A stretch of 13,809 nt of DNA from Pseudomonadota bacterium (GTDB lineage: Bacteria > Pseudomonadota > Alphaproteobacteria > Sphingomonadales > Sphingomonadaceae), in NCBI GenBank assembly GCA_023416515.1, contig JAEZHP010000058.1:1-13809 (forward strand). The letters are read 5' to 3'. Every line of letters begins with the position of its first letter. Within the stretch, counting starts at the first letter, position 1. The notes under the pieces were generated by a model that worked only from the letters and a program-made list of their open reading frames with translations, was not told the origin of the DNA and did not search any database. Below are positions 1 to 5,210 of the stretch, in pieces. A program made the translations under genes and the position numbers.

Positions 1-461
1 CGGGCGGGGACGGTTGCGGAATCGTCGTGTGCGGCAAGGACAAGGAGGGCACCGCCTGGGTGATCGCCGACCTCACCGCAAACGGCCTCTCACCCGAGGC
101 ATGGGCGCGAAGGGTCGCCGAAACCGCCGCGCTCTACGGCGCGGGCCGGGTGGTCGCCGAGAAGAACCAGGGCGGCGACATGATCGCAAGCGTGCTTCGA
201 GCCGTGGACGCGGACTTGCCGGTCGATCTCGTCGCAGCGACCAAGAGCAAGGCCGCCCGGGCCGAGCCGATCGCTCTTCGCTTCGAGACCGGCCGAGCCC
301 GCCTCGCCGGCCGCTTCCCAGAGCTCGAGGACCAGCTCTGCGCGCTCACCTGGGACGGCTACAAGGGCGCCGGAAGCCCCGATCGCGCCGACGCGATGGT
401 GTGGGCGATGACGGAGCTGTTCGACAAGGAGCGCGGAATCCCGAGCGTTCGGGCGCTTTGA
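1..461 (+). CDS. Phage/GTA terminase large subunit, C-terminal nuclease domain (5'-partial)
   Basis: This is the 3' end of a gene that begins before the window; the frame is already open at base 3 (GGDGCGIVVCGKDK), so the GTG at 27 is not a credible start. The visible ~152 residues match the RNase H-like nuclease half of TerL, the enzyme that cuts concatemeric DNA during head packaging. Acidic residues expected in the active site are visible in VVAEKNQGGDM (Glu) and SPDRADAMVWAMTEL (Asp); the first catalytic Asp is probably the one in the opening GGDG or lies just outside. Terminases of this type in Alphaproteobacteria belong to prophages or gene transfer agents and are normally followed by a portal gene. 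Here a repeat and unrelated small genes follow instead, so the gene may be a remnant or a rearranged copy. Family call is confident; GTA versus prophage cannot be decided. Confidence 0.85.
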   Translation, partial: GGDGCGIVVCGKDKEGTAWVIADLTANGLSPEAWARRVAETAALYGAGRVVAEKNQGGDMIASVLRAVDADLPVDLVAATKSKAARAEPIALRFETGRARLAGRFPELEDQLCALTWDGYKGAGSPDRADAMVWAMTELFDKERGIPSVRAL

Positions 462-473
462 GCGAGACGGCGA

Positions 474-502
474 ACGTCCGCCTCCGACCCTTTGCGGACA
501 TT
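474..502. repeat. Dispersed palindrome, family A, copy 1
   Basis: The arms GTCCGC (476-481) and GCGGAC (494-499) flank a 12-nt spacer containing GACCC. The same arm-spacer-arm plan recurs at 941-966 and 1078-1105. Similar elements are scattered between genes in sphingomonad and other alphaproteobacterial genomes (recalled, not searched). It starts 12 bases after the terminase stop. Confidence 0.65.
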
Positions 503-526
503 AGCTGATCGTGCGACCTTGAGCAG

Positions 527-940
527 ATGTTGGATGACGAACCGCCGATCTGGTCGCTTGAGGATCATCTTCGCGAAGGTCGCGAGGCTGTGGCTGCCAT
601 CGCTGCCGAGCGTGAGGGCGCCGCTCCGCAGCCGCTCTGCCATCACTTCTCGGAGGAGAACCCGGTGGACCCGGAGAAGGTGAGCGTTGAAGACACCTAT
701 GCTCCGGCCCAGCGAGCTTTCGACGCGCTGGGCCTCTCGTTCCTGGCGGATCGGCTTGAGGCGTGGGAAGAACGTCAGCCCACCCTACAATGGGTCGAAC
801 TGCTTATCCCTGATCTGATGCGCGCCGCGTCGGCTCATGGCCTGATCTATGAAGGGTGGAGTTGGGAGCCACGTGGCAGACAACCCCTCGGCGCTTGCGC
901 ATTTCAGGTCATCAACAACAGGTCGGACGCTGGCGACTAG
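527..940 (+). CDS. Hypothetical protein, 137 aa, possibly repeat-truncated
   Basis: I do not recognise this protein. It is acidic and looks globular, with no signal peptide or membrane segment. The middle (about residues 58-112, including QRAFDALGLSFLADRLEAWEE and WVELLIPDLMRAA) looks helical and shows normal codon use for the window, which supports real coding. The ATG at 527 has only a weak purine stretch (GAGCAG) upstream, so the start is moderately secure. The stop codon (938-940) directly abuts a copy of the GTCCGC repeat at 941. The last residues (VINNRSDAGD) may therefore come from sequence brought in with the repeat, and the original C-terminus may be lost. No neighbour suggests a function. 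Confidence 0.6.
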   Translation: MLDDEPPIWSLEDHLREGREAVAAIAAEREGAAPQPLCHHFSEENPVDPEKVSVEDTYAPAQRAFDALGLSFLADRLEAWEERQPTLQWVELLIPDLMRAASAHGLIYEGWSWEPRGRQPLGACAFQVINNRSDAGD

Positions 941-966
941 ATGTCCGCTTTCCACCCAATGCAGAT
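941..966. repeat. Dispersed palindrome, family A, copy 2 (degenerate)
   Basis: The left arm and spacer (ATGTCCGCTTTCCACCCA, from 941) match the copy at 1078 almost base for base. The right arm has decayed to GCAGAT (961-966) where GCGGAC is expected. It abuts the stop codon of the 137-aa gene. Confidence 0.6.
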
Positions 967-980
967 GTTGTGACGGGTAG

Positions 981-1051
981 ACGACGGGCCCCGAGTCGAA
1001 CGGGGGACCTCCGGCGAAACCGGCGCTCTACCCCGACTGAGCTACGCCGCC
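981..1051 (-). tRNA. tRNA-like sequence, probably a degenerate tRNA pseudogene
   Basis: Read on the minus strand, 71 bases have several canonical tRNA parts: TA then a D arm GCTC/GAGC with a GG-containing loop, the variable segment AGGTC, and a perfect 5-bp T arm CCCCG/CGGGG with loop TTCGACT (989-1005). Two parts fail. The anticodon arm (1011-1023) is only CCGG-TTTCG-CCGG, with a 4-bp stem and 5-nt loop, four bases short of the normal 17. The acceptor strands GGCGGCG and CCCGTCG pair at only 3 of 7 positions, and no encoded CCA is present. No anticodon can be assigned. It lies between two palindromic repeat copies in an accessory stretch, which fits a remnant of an integrated or duplicated tRNA. 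Confidence 0.5.
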
Positions 1052-1077
1052 GTCCGCCGATGATCCTAATCAAGCAG

Positions 1078-1105
1078 GTGTCCGCCTTCCACCCATAGCG
1101 GACAC
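1078..1105. repeat. Dispersed palindrome, family A, copy 3 (perfect arms)
   Basis: Perfect 8-bp arms GTGTCCGC (1078-1085) and GCGGACAC (1098-1105) enclose the 12-nt spacer CTTCCACCCATA. This is the best preserved of the three copies and has the same orientation as the copy at 941. Confidence 0.7.
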
Positions 1106-1332
1106 TCGAGTAGCCGGTGGATGCCGGATCAGGGGCCGCCATTACAGAATCCCTTCCTCGTGAGGCCGCCGTCTTCGTCAGCCCGGACTTGATCCGGGCT
1201 CCACCTCCCTGAGCCACCCGAGCCCGCGGGCCTCGTAGATCCTCGATCCGCCCTGCCTCGGCAGCGGAGCACAAGGCGCTTGAGCTGGCCTTCACAGATG
1301 CCTACGCCTGTGTCCCACCATTCGAGGCGCCC
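1106..1332. other. Gene-free stretch with decayed repeat pieces
   Basis: No gene is supported here. It holds a fragment resembling the start of a right-hand arm of repeat family B (TGGATGCCGGATCA, from 1118) and a complete left-hand arm at 1176-1204. The frame of the downstream zinc-ribbon gene stays open through 1231-1332 but shows no better start codon than the GTG at 1333. Confidence 0.5.
1176..1204. repeat. REP-like palindrome, family B, single arm
   Basis: CGTC is followed by a perfect 8-bp hairpin AGCCCGGA (1180-1187) / TCCGGGCT (1193-1200) around the loop CTTGA. The layout and loop match the left arm of the two-armed element at 12975-13057. The stem bases differ but have changed in pairs, so pairing is kept. 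Confidence 0.65.
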
Positions 1333-1545
1333 GTGCGAGTAGAGTTGAGTTGCGCCCTTTGTGGCGGAAACAATTTCAGCCTGGATGAGGCCGAGGACGA
1401 CGATTGCCAGATCGTCTGCCGGGACTGCGGTCACGAGGTGGGTAGCTTCGGCCATGTGAAGGGGCTGCTCCTCGCCGAGCTTCGACGTCCCCCTTCGCAA
1501 CGATCCGACGTCGTCCTCAACGGTGACGATGAGAAGGCATCCTGA
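1333..1545 (+). CDS. Small zinc-ribbon protein, 70 aa
   Basis: The protein has two CxxC knuckles, C7-x2-C10 (CALC) and C29-x2-C32 (CRDC), separated by an acidic linker, the pattern of a zinc-ribbon. A low-complexity C-terminus follows. The GTG start is chosen because GAGG sits five bases upstream (1324-1327) and the first knuckle lies close to the N-terminus, as is usual for such small ribbons. A TTG at 1345 is a weaker alternative. The stop overlaps the start of the next gene (TGATG), so the two are probably translationally coupled. Small ribbon proteins of this kind occur in phage and accessory regions; the target (DNA, RNA or protein) is not evident. Confidence 0.65.
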   Translation: MRVELSCALCGGNNFSLDEAEDDDCQIVCRDCGHEVGSFGHVKGLLLAELRRPPSQRSDVVLNGDDEKAS

Positions 1546-1709
1546 TGTCCGAAGAAACCATCGATCACATGCGCAACCGCATTGAATGGTGTCGCCGGCT
1601 GGCCCGGACGACGACCGACCAGACGACCGCCGAGGCCCTCCGCAAGATCGCCGACGAGATCGCGGCCGACGTGGCGCACCTCGAGTCCCGCGGCGGTTTC
1701 CGGCCCTGA
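1545..1709 (+). CDS. Small conserved-type protein, 54 aa, coupled to zinc-ribbon gene
   Basis: The ATG at 1545 shares its A with the stop of the zinc-ribbon gene (TGATG) and has a GAGAAGG ribosome-binding site 7 bases upstream (1531-1537). The product begins MSEETIDHMRNRIEWCRRLA and continues with an amphipathic helix ending in ADEIAADVAHLESRGG; it is probably all helical. Short proteins with a CRRLA...ALRKIADEI layout are familiar from sphingomonad genomes (recalled, not searched), always without known function. No membrane segment is present. The overlap and strong ribosome-binding site make this a likely real gene despite its length. Confidence 0.65.
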   Translation: MSEETIDHMRNRIEWCRRLARTTTDQTTAEALRKIADEIAADVAHLESRGGFRP

Positions 1710-1780
1710 GGAGCCGGTGCACCGATCGGGACTTGCGGCCCGTGTTGAATCATTAACCATCACGCGGTAATCGGCGCGCC

Positions 1781-1954
1781 ATGGCAGAGCGGGAAACTCG
1801 TCATGACCGCCGCGATCGGCATGCTCGCGAGGTCGAGGAAAGCCAGCAGAGGCTTCGTGAGAGCATCCACGAAACCGAGCGGCTGCTCACTGCATCCGAT
1901 GAGATGCTGAAACGCCATCGTCGCGAATGCGATGACGCCGACGATATGGCCTAG
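1781..1954 (+). CDS. Small highly charged protein, 57 aa
   Basis: The product starts MAERETRHDRRDRHAREVEE and is almost entirely charged and polar, with a predicted single long helix (ESQQRLRESIHETERLLTASDEML) and an acidic tail. Similar short proteins with RESIxETERLL and RHRRE motifs are recalled from sphingomonads. Function is unknown; a coiled-coil or nucleic-acid-associated role would be a guess. No clear ribosome-binding site precedes the ATG. The stop TAG (1952-1954) overlaps the stop of the convergent 48-aa gene by two bases inside the palindrome CTAG. Codon use follows the window's GC-rich third-position bias only partly, so confidence is moderate. Confidence 0.6.
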   Translation: MAERETRHDRRDRHAREVEESQQRLRESIHETERLLTASDEMLKRHRRECDDADDMA

Positions 1955-2097
1955 CCCCGCCGGTTTGCCGTCGCGAAGCCGTAGCCGGCGCCGACGATGG
2001 CTCCGAAGATCGGTCCCACGAAGGGCACCGGGATGGCGATCAGTGCGCCGATTCCGGCCGCGATTGCGGTTCGCTTCGCTACGGGATTGTCGAGCAT
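1951..2097 (-). CDS. Small glycine-rich hydrophobic protein, 48 aa
   Basis: The protein starts MLDNPVAKRTAIAAGIGALI and continues with a glycine-spaced hydrophobic stretch (PFVGPIFGAIVGAGYGF) before a short ATANRRG tail. The spacing of glycines resembles a glycine-zipper membrane segment, so it probably inserts in or associates with a membrane; this is inference. The start is well supported: GGAAGG (minus strand, 2102-2107) lies 4 bases before the ATG, and a near-consensus promoter lies about 25-50 bases upstream. The reading frame differs from a longer overlapping open frame that has poor composition. Its stop TAG overlaps that of the convergent 57-aa gene. Such strongly expressed tiny hydrophobic proteins can be stress proteins or toxin-like peptides, but nothing here decides this. 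Confidence 0.7.
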   Translation of the reverse strand: MLDNPVAKRTAIAAGIGALIAIPVPFVGPIFGAIVGAGYGFATANRRG

Positions 2098-2121
2098 GAC
2101 ACCTTCCTTTCAAGAGGGTGT

Positions 2122-2150
2122 ATTATAGGTACAAGACACTCCTTTGTCCA
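2122..2150 (-). promoter_or_regulatory. Near-consensus housekeeping promoter for the 48-aa gene
   Basis: On the minus strand the -35 is TGGACA (2145-2150, 5 of 6 matches), the spacer is exactly 17 bases, and the -10 is a perfect TATAAT (2122-2127). This would start transcription near 2115, about 18 bases before the ATG at 2097. It is an unusually AT-rich site for this GC-rich sequence. Confidence 0.75.
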
Positions 2151-2167
2151 GACCCGCGGGCGGCGGT

Positions 2168-2614
2168 TCAGCCGTGGGCCGGAAGGTCGGGGTCAACGAA
2201 GCCCAGCCGCGCTTCCTTCGAGAATAGGCGTTCGCTCGAGTAGAAGCGGAGCGGCCAGTCGCGGCGAGCCTCGGGCTCCTTGAGGAGGGCGTTGATCCGC
2301 TCGGCGAGGCCCGTGCCCTCGAGCCGCGCCAGGGCCGAGCGGACCGCGGCGATGTAGAGCTGGGTAATCGTCTCGTGATAGCCCTCGCTGTCGCTGTTCA
2401 CTCCGCCGACGCTCTCATTGTAGCGGCGGATGAGGGTCGGGAGGTCGCGCTCGGGGGCGATGTCGGGGCGCTCCAGGATCAGCCAGGCGCAGGTCGCGAT
2501 ATGGGCCTCGTGGGTCCATTCCCCCTTGGGCAGGGTGCAGGCGATCATGCCCTCCCCCACCCGGCGGATCGCGGAGTCGTCCGCGAACGGGCGCGGCTCA
2601 TGGTCCTTGGTCAT
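2168..2614 (-). CDS. Conserved-type hypothetical protein, 148 aa
   Basis: The family is not named with confidence. The soluble, mostly helical protein carries two striking motifs, GEWTHEAHIATCAWLIL (about residues 31-47) and GYHETITQLYIAA (about 77-89). Similar WTHxxHI/YHETIT motifs occur in bacterial proteins of unknown function (recalled). The histidines and Glu could bind metal, but this is inference. The ATG at 2614 is chosen because GGGAAAG (2621-2627) sits 6 bases upstream. An in-frame ATG at 2662 would put the first codons inside the pckA terminator hairpin and is rejected. The gene starts only about 12 bases after that terminator's T-tract, so its transcription must come from read-through or from a promoter upstream of or inside the hairpin. 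Confidence 0.75.
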   Translation of the reverse strand: MTKDHEPRPFADDSAIRRVGEGMIACTLPKGEWTHEAHIATCAWLILERPDIAPERDLPTLIRRYNESVGGVNSDSEGYHETITQLYIAAVRSALARLEGTGLAERINALLKEPEARRDWPLRFYSSERLFSKEARLGFVDPDLPAHG

Positions 2615-2625
2615 CTGTGTCTTTC

Positions 2626-2670
2626 CCAAAAAGAAAGGGAGCGCGCCGGCCCTCGCCGACACGCTCCCTT
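2626..2670 (-). terminator. Intrinsic terminator of pckA
   Basis: On the minus strand, AAGGGAGCG (2662-2670) pairs perfectly over 9 bp with CGCTCCCTT (2635-2643), with a GC-rich 18-nt loop that can itself fold. The stem's last bases run into TTTCTTTTT (to 2628). It lies 28 bases after the pckA stop codon, exactly where its terminator would be expected. Confidence 0.85.
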
Positions 2671-2697
2671 CGAATGAAGCCTTGAGTGTCTAGTGCG

Positions 2698-4335
2698 TCA
2701 GGCGGCGGTCACCTCCGGGCGGGGCGAGGCTTGCACCTGTTGCTGGCCGCCGGGCGCGGAGGCGCGGACGCCGTCGTCGACATGCGCCAGGAACTTGGCG
2801 AAATTGTCGTTGAACAGGTTGACCAGCTTGTCGGCGGTCGCGTCGTAATCCGCCTGGTCGGCCCAGGTGTCGCGCGGGTTGAGGATCGCGCTGTCGACTC
2901 CGGGGACCGCGACCGGAACCTCGAAGCCGAAATAGGGATCCTTGCGGAACTCGGCGCTGTTGAGGCTGCCGTCGAGCGCGGCGTTGAGGAGCGCACGGGT
3001 CGCCTTGATCGGCATTCGGCTGCCGACGCCGTACTTGCCGCCGGTCCAGCCGGTGTTGACCAGCCAGCAGGTGACTCCGCCCTTGGCGATTCGCTCCTTG
3101 AGGAGGTTGCCGTAGACGGTCGGGTGGCGCGGCATGAACGGAGCGCCGAAGCAGGTCGAGAAGGTCGCTTCGGGCTCGGTCACGCCGATCTCGGTGCCCG
3201 CGACCTTGGCGGTGTAGCCGCTGAGGAAGTGGTACATCGCCTGGTCGGGGGTGAGGCGGGCGATCGGGGGGAGGACTCCGAACGCGTCGGCGGTGAGGAA
3301 CACGATGTTCTTCGGCACCGGGCCCATATTCTCGGCCGAGGCATTGGGGATGAAGTCGATCGGATAGGCGCCGCGGGTGTTCTCGGCGAGGCTGTTGTCG
3401 TCGAGGTCGAGCTCCCGGGTGACGGGATCGACGACCACATTCTCGAGCACCGTCCCGAAGCGCTTGGTCGTCGCGTAGATCTCCGGCTCAGCCTCGGGGC
3501 TCAGCCGGATCATCTTCGCGTAACACCCACCCTCGAAATTAAACACCGCCGTATCCGACCAGCCATGCTCGTCGTCGCCGATGAGGGTGCGGCTGGCGTC
3601 GGCCGACAGGGTGGTCTTGCCGGTGCCGGAGAGGCCGAAGAAGACCGCGGTGTCGCCGTTCGGGCCGATGTTGGCCGAGCAGTGCATCGGCATCACGCCT
3701 TCGACCGGGAGCAGGTAGTTGAGGATGCCGAACACCGACTTCTTCATCTCGCCGGCATAAGCGGTGCCGCCGATCAGGATCATCTTCTCGGTGAGGTTGA
3801 CCGCGATCACGGTCTCGGAGCGGGTGCCGTGGCGGGCCGGGTCGGCCTTGAAGCTCGGCAGGTCGATGATCGTGAACTCGGGCACGAACTCGGCGAGGTC
3901 CTCCGGCTGCGGGCGGACCAGCAGGGTGCGGATGAACAAATTGTGCCAGGCGAGCTCGTTGATCACCCGGACGCGAACGCGGTGCTCGGGCTGCGAGCCG
4001 CCATAGAGATCGGCGACGAACAGCTCGTTCTTCTCACCCACCGCCGCGAGGAAATCCTCCTTGAGCGCGGCGAAATGATCCGGCGTCATCGACGCGTTAT
4101 TGTCCCACCAGATATTGTTCTCGGTCTCGGAATCGCGGACGATGAACTTGTCCTTGGCCGAGCGGCCGGTGTGCTTGCCGGTCTTGACGACGAGCGGGCC
4201 GTCCTTGGCGAGGATGCCCTCGCCGCGGCTCACGGCCTGTTCGACGAGAGCTGCCGGACCGAAATTCCAGTTGAGCTTGGCGCCGGTCTCGATGCCCTGT
4301 TTCGTAAGCCCGTAAGCGGGCACGCGGTCGATCAC
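2698..4335 (-). CDS. pckA: Phosphoenolpyruvate carboxykinase (ATP)
   Basis: This cytosolic enzyme converts oxaloacetate plus ATP to phosphoenolpyruvate, CO2 and ADP, the first committed step of gluconeogenesis from TCA-cycle substrates. The 545-aa product matches the ATP-dependent family in length and motifs: KTGKHTGRS (about 51-59), the Mn-site segment YAGEMKKS with MHCSAN (about 193-221), the kinase-1a P-loop GLSGTGKTT (234-242), LIGDDEHGW (about 251-259), and ENTRGAYP (about 318-325). The start is a GTG at 4335 with AGGGAG (4343-4348) 7 bases upstream; an ATG further out at 4398 would add 21 unrelated residues and lacks such support. The last ~20 residues (APGGQQQVQASPRPEVTAA) are a low-complexity tail. 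It is divergent from chvI, as in other Alphaproteobacteria, and ends in a clear terminator. Confidence 0.96.
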   Translation of the reverse strand: MIDRVPAYGLTKQGIETGAKLNWNFGPAALVEQAVSRGEGILAKDGPLVVKTGKHTGRSAKDKFIVRDSETENNIWWDNNASMTPDHFAALKEDFLAAVGEKNELFVADLYGGSQPEHRVRVRVINELAWHNLFIRTLLVRPQPEDLAEFVPEFTIIDLPSFKADPARHGTRSETVIAVNLTEKMILIGGTAYAGEMKKSVFGILNYLLPVEGVMPMHCSANIGPNGDTAVFFGLSGTGKTTLSADASRTLIGDDEHGWSDTAVFNFEGGCYAKMIRLSPEAEPEIYATTKRFGTVLENVVVDPVTRELDLDDNSLAENTRGAYPIDFIPNASAENMGPVPKNIVFLTADAFGVLPPIARLTPDQAMYHFLSGYTAKVAGTEIGVTEPEATFSTCFGAPFMPRHPTVYGNLLKERIAKGGVTCWLVNTGWTGGKYGVGSRMPIKATRALLNAALDGSLNSAEFRKDPYFGFEVPVAVPGVDSAILNPRDTWADQADYDATADKLVNLFNDNFAKFLAHVDDGVRASAPGGQQQVQASPRPEVTAA

Positions 4336-4342
4336 GTGGATA

Positions 4343-4348
4343 CTCCCT
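4343..4348 (-). promoter_or_regulatory. Ribosome-binding site deciding the pckA GTG start
   Basis: AGGGAG on the minus strand, 7 bases before GTG at 4335. It selects the 545-aa form over the longer open frame starting at 4398. Confidence 0.7.
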
Positions 4349-4406
4349 GCAATAGCCAAATGCGAGCGTTGGGCAGCAATTTTGCCCCGCTCGTGCATGG
4401 ACTTGG

Positions 4407-4435
4407 CCCATATCGAAAGGGCGCCGATCCGTCAA
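4407..4435 (-). promoter_or_regulatory. Candidate pckA promoter
   Basis: On the minus strand, TTGACG (4430-4435) and TATGGG (4407-4412) are 17 bases apart, giving a leader of roughly 65 bases before the GTG. The -35 is good and the -10 poor. It lies in the 167-bp divergent region shared with chvI, so regulation of both genes could be linked here. Confidence 0.4.
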
Positions 4436-4502
4436 AGGCTGGCGCCGGGCGGGCGGCCCCGCTAAACCGGCCCGTTCCGGAACGAAGGGCCTGTTCTCGC
4501 GC

Positions 4503-5210
4503 ATGGCGATCACGATCGCGTTGGTCGACGACGACCGCAACATCCTCACGTCGCTGTCCGTGGCCCTGCAGTCGGAAGGCTTCGTCACGCGTCTCTACAG
4601 CGACGGCGAAAGCGCGCTGAAGGCGCTGAGCGACAACCCGCCCGACCTTGCGGTGCTCGATGTGAAGATGCCGCGCATGGACGGCATGGAGCTGCTTCGC
4701 CGCCTCCGCGAGAAAAGCGCCATCCCGGTCATCTTCCTCACCTCCAAGGACGACGAGCTCGACGAGGCGCTCGGCCTCGCCATGGGCGCAGACGACTATA
4801 TCGCGAAGCCGTTCTCGCAGCGTTTGCTGATCGCAAGGATCCGGGCGGTTCTTCGGCGGACGGAGATGCGGGCGCAGCCGGAGGAAGGGGGCGAGGAGTC
4901 CGAGGCGAGCGAGATCGAGCGCGGCCGCCTTCGGATGGACCCGGCGCGCCACCGCGTGCGCTGGGACGGCAAGGAAGTCGCACTCACCGTCACCGAGTTC
5001 CTGATCCTGGAAGCGCTTGCCCAGCGGCCGGGGGTGGTCAAGAACCGCAACCAGCTGATGGACGTCGCCTATCAGGACGACATCTATGTCGACGACCGCA
5101 CCATCGACAGCCACATCAAGCGGATGCGCCGCAAGTTCCGAGTCGTCGATTCCGAATTCAAGGCGATCGAGACGCTCTACGGAATCGGGTACCGCTTTGC
5201 CGAAGAGTGA
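4503..5210 (+). CDS. chvI: DNA-binding response regulator ChvI (OmpR/PhoB type)
   Basis: This cytosolic transcription factor accepts phosphate from the ChvG kinase encoded next. Residues 1-120 form the receiver domain, with the acidic pocket D9-D11, phospho-acceptor D53 (VLDVKMPRMDG), T80 and K102 (AKPF). An acidic linker (about 126-138) leads to the winged-helix output domain (about 140-235; TVTEFLILEALAQRPG, then DDRTIDSHIKRMRRKF and the wing TLYGIGYRF). The 235-aa length is normal. In rhizobia and relatives ChvGI controls envelope, acid-stress and symbiosis or virulence genes. It leads the operon; there is no strong ribosome-binding site before the ATG. A perfect 10-bp palindrome GTTCCGGAAC lies 20 bases upstream. 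Naming rests on sequence type plus neighbourhood with pckA and hprK. Confidence 0.92.
   Translation: MAITIALVDDDRNILTSLSVALQSEGFVTRLYSDGESALKALSDNPPDLAVLDVKMPRMDGMELLRRLREKSAIPVIFLTSKDDELDEALGLAMGADDYIAKPFSQRLLIARIRAVLRRTEMRAQPEEGGEESEASEIERGRLRMDPARHRVRWDGKEVALTVTEFLILEALAQRPGVVKNRNQLMDVAYQDDIYVDDRTIDSHIKRMRRKFRVVDSEFKAIETLYGIGYRFAEE

Noticed and set aside
912..1295. 127-aa minus-strand open frame containing SSVRYGWKADT and LGGKRTS
   Set aside because: It translates the palindromic repeats and the tRNA-like sequence. Such peptides are typical false proteins created by these repeats.
1760..2113. 117-aa minus-strand open frame
   Set aside because: It overlaps two better supported small genes in other frames, its first half is arginine-rich out-of-frame sequence, and its start lies upstream of the ribosome-binding site used by the 48-aa gene.
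2615..2662. Longer N-terminus (extra 16 residues) for the 148-aa gene
   Set aside because: It would place the start codon inside the pckA terminator stem; the ATG at 2614 has its own ribosome-binding site.
2686..4620. 644-aa open frame on the plus strand opposite pckA
   Set aside because: Antisense shadow of pckA caused by high GC; composition is low-complexity (Val, Gly, Ala, Asp, Arg) and pckA has intact family motifs.
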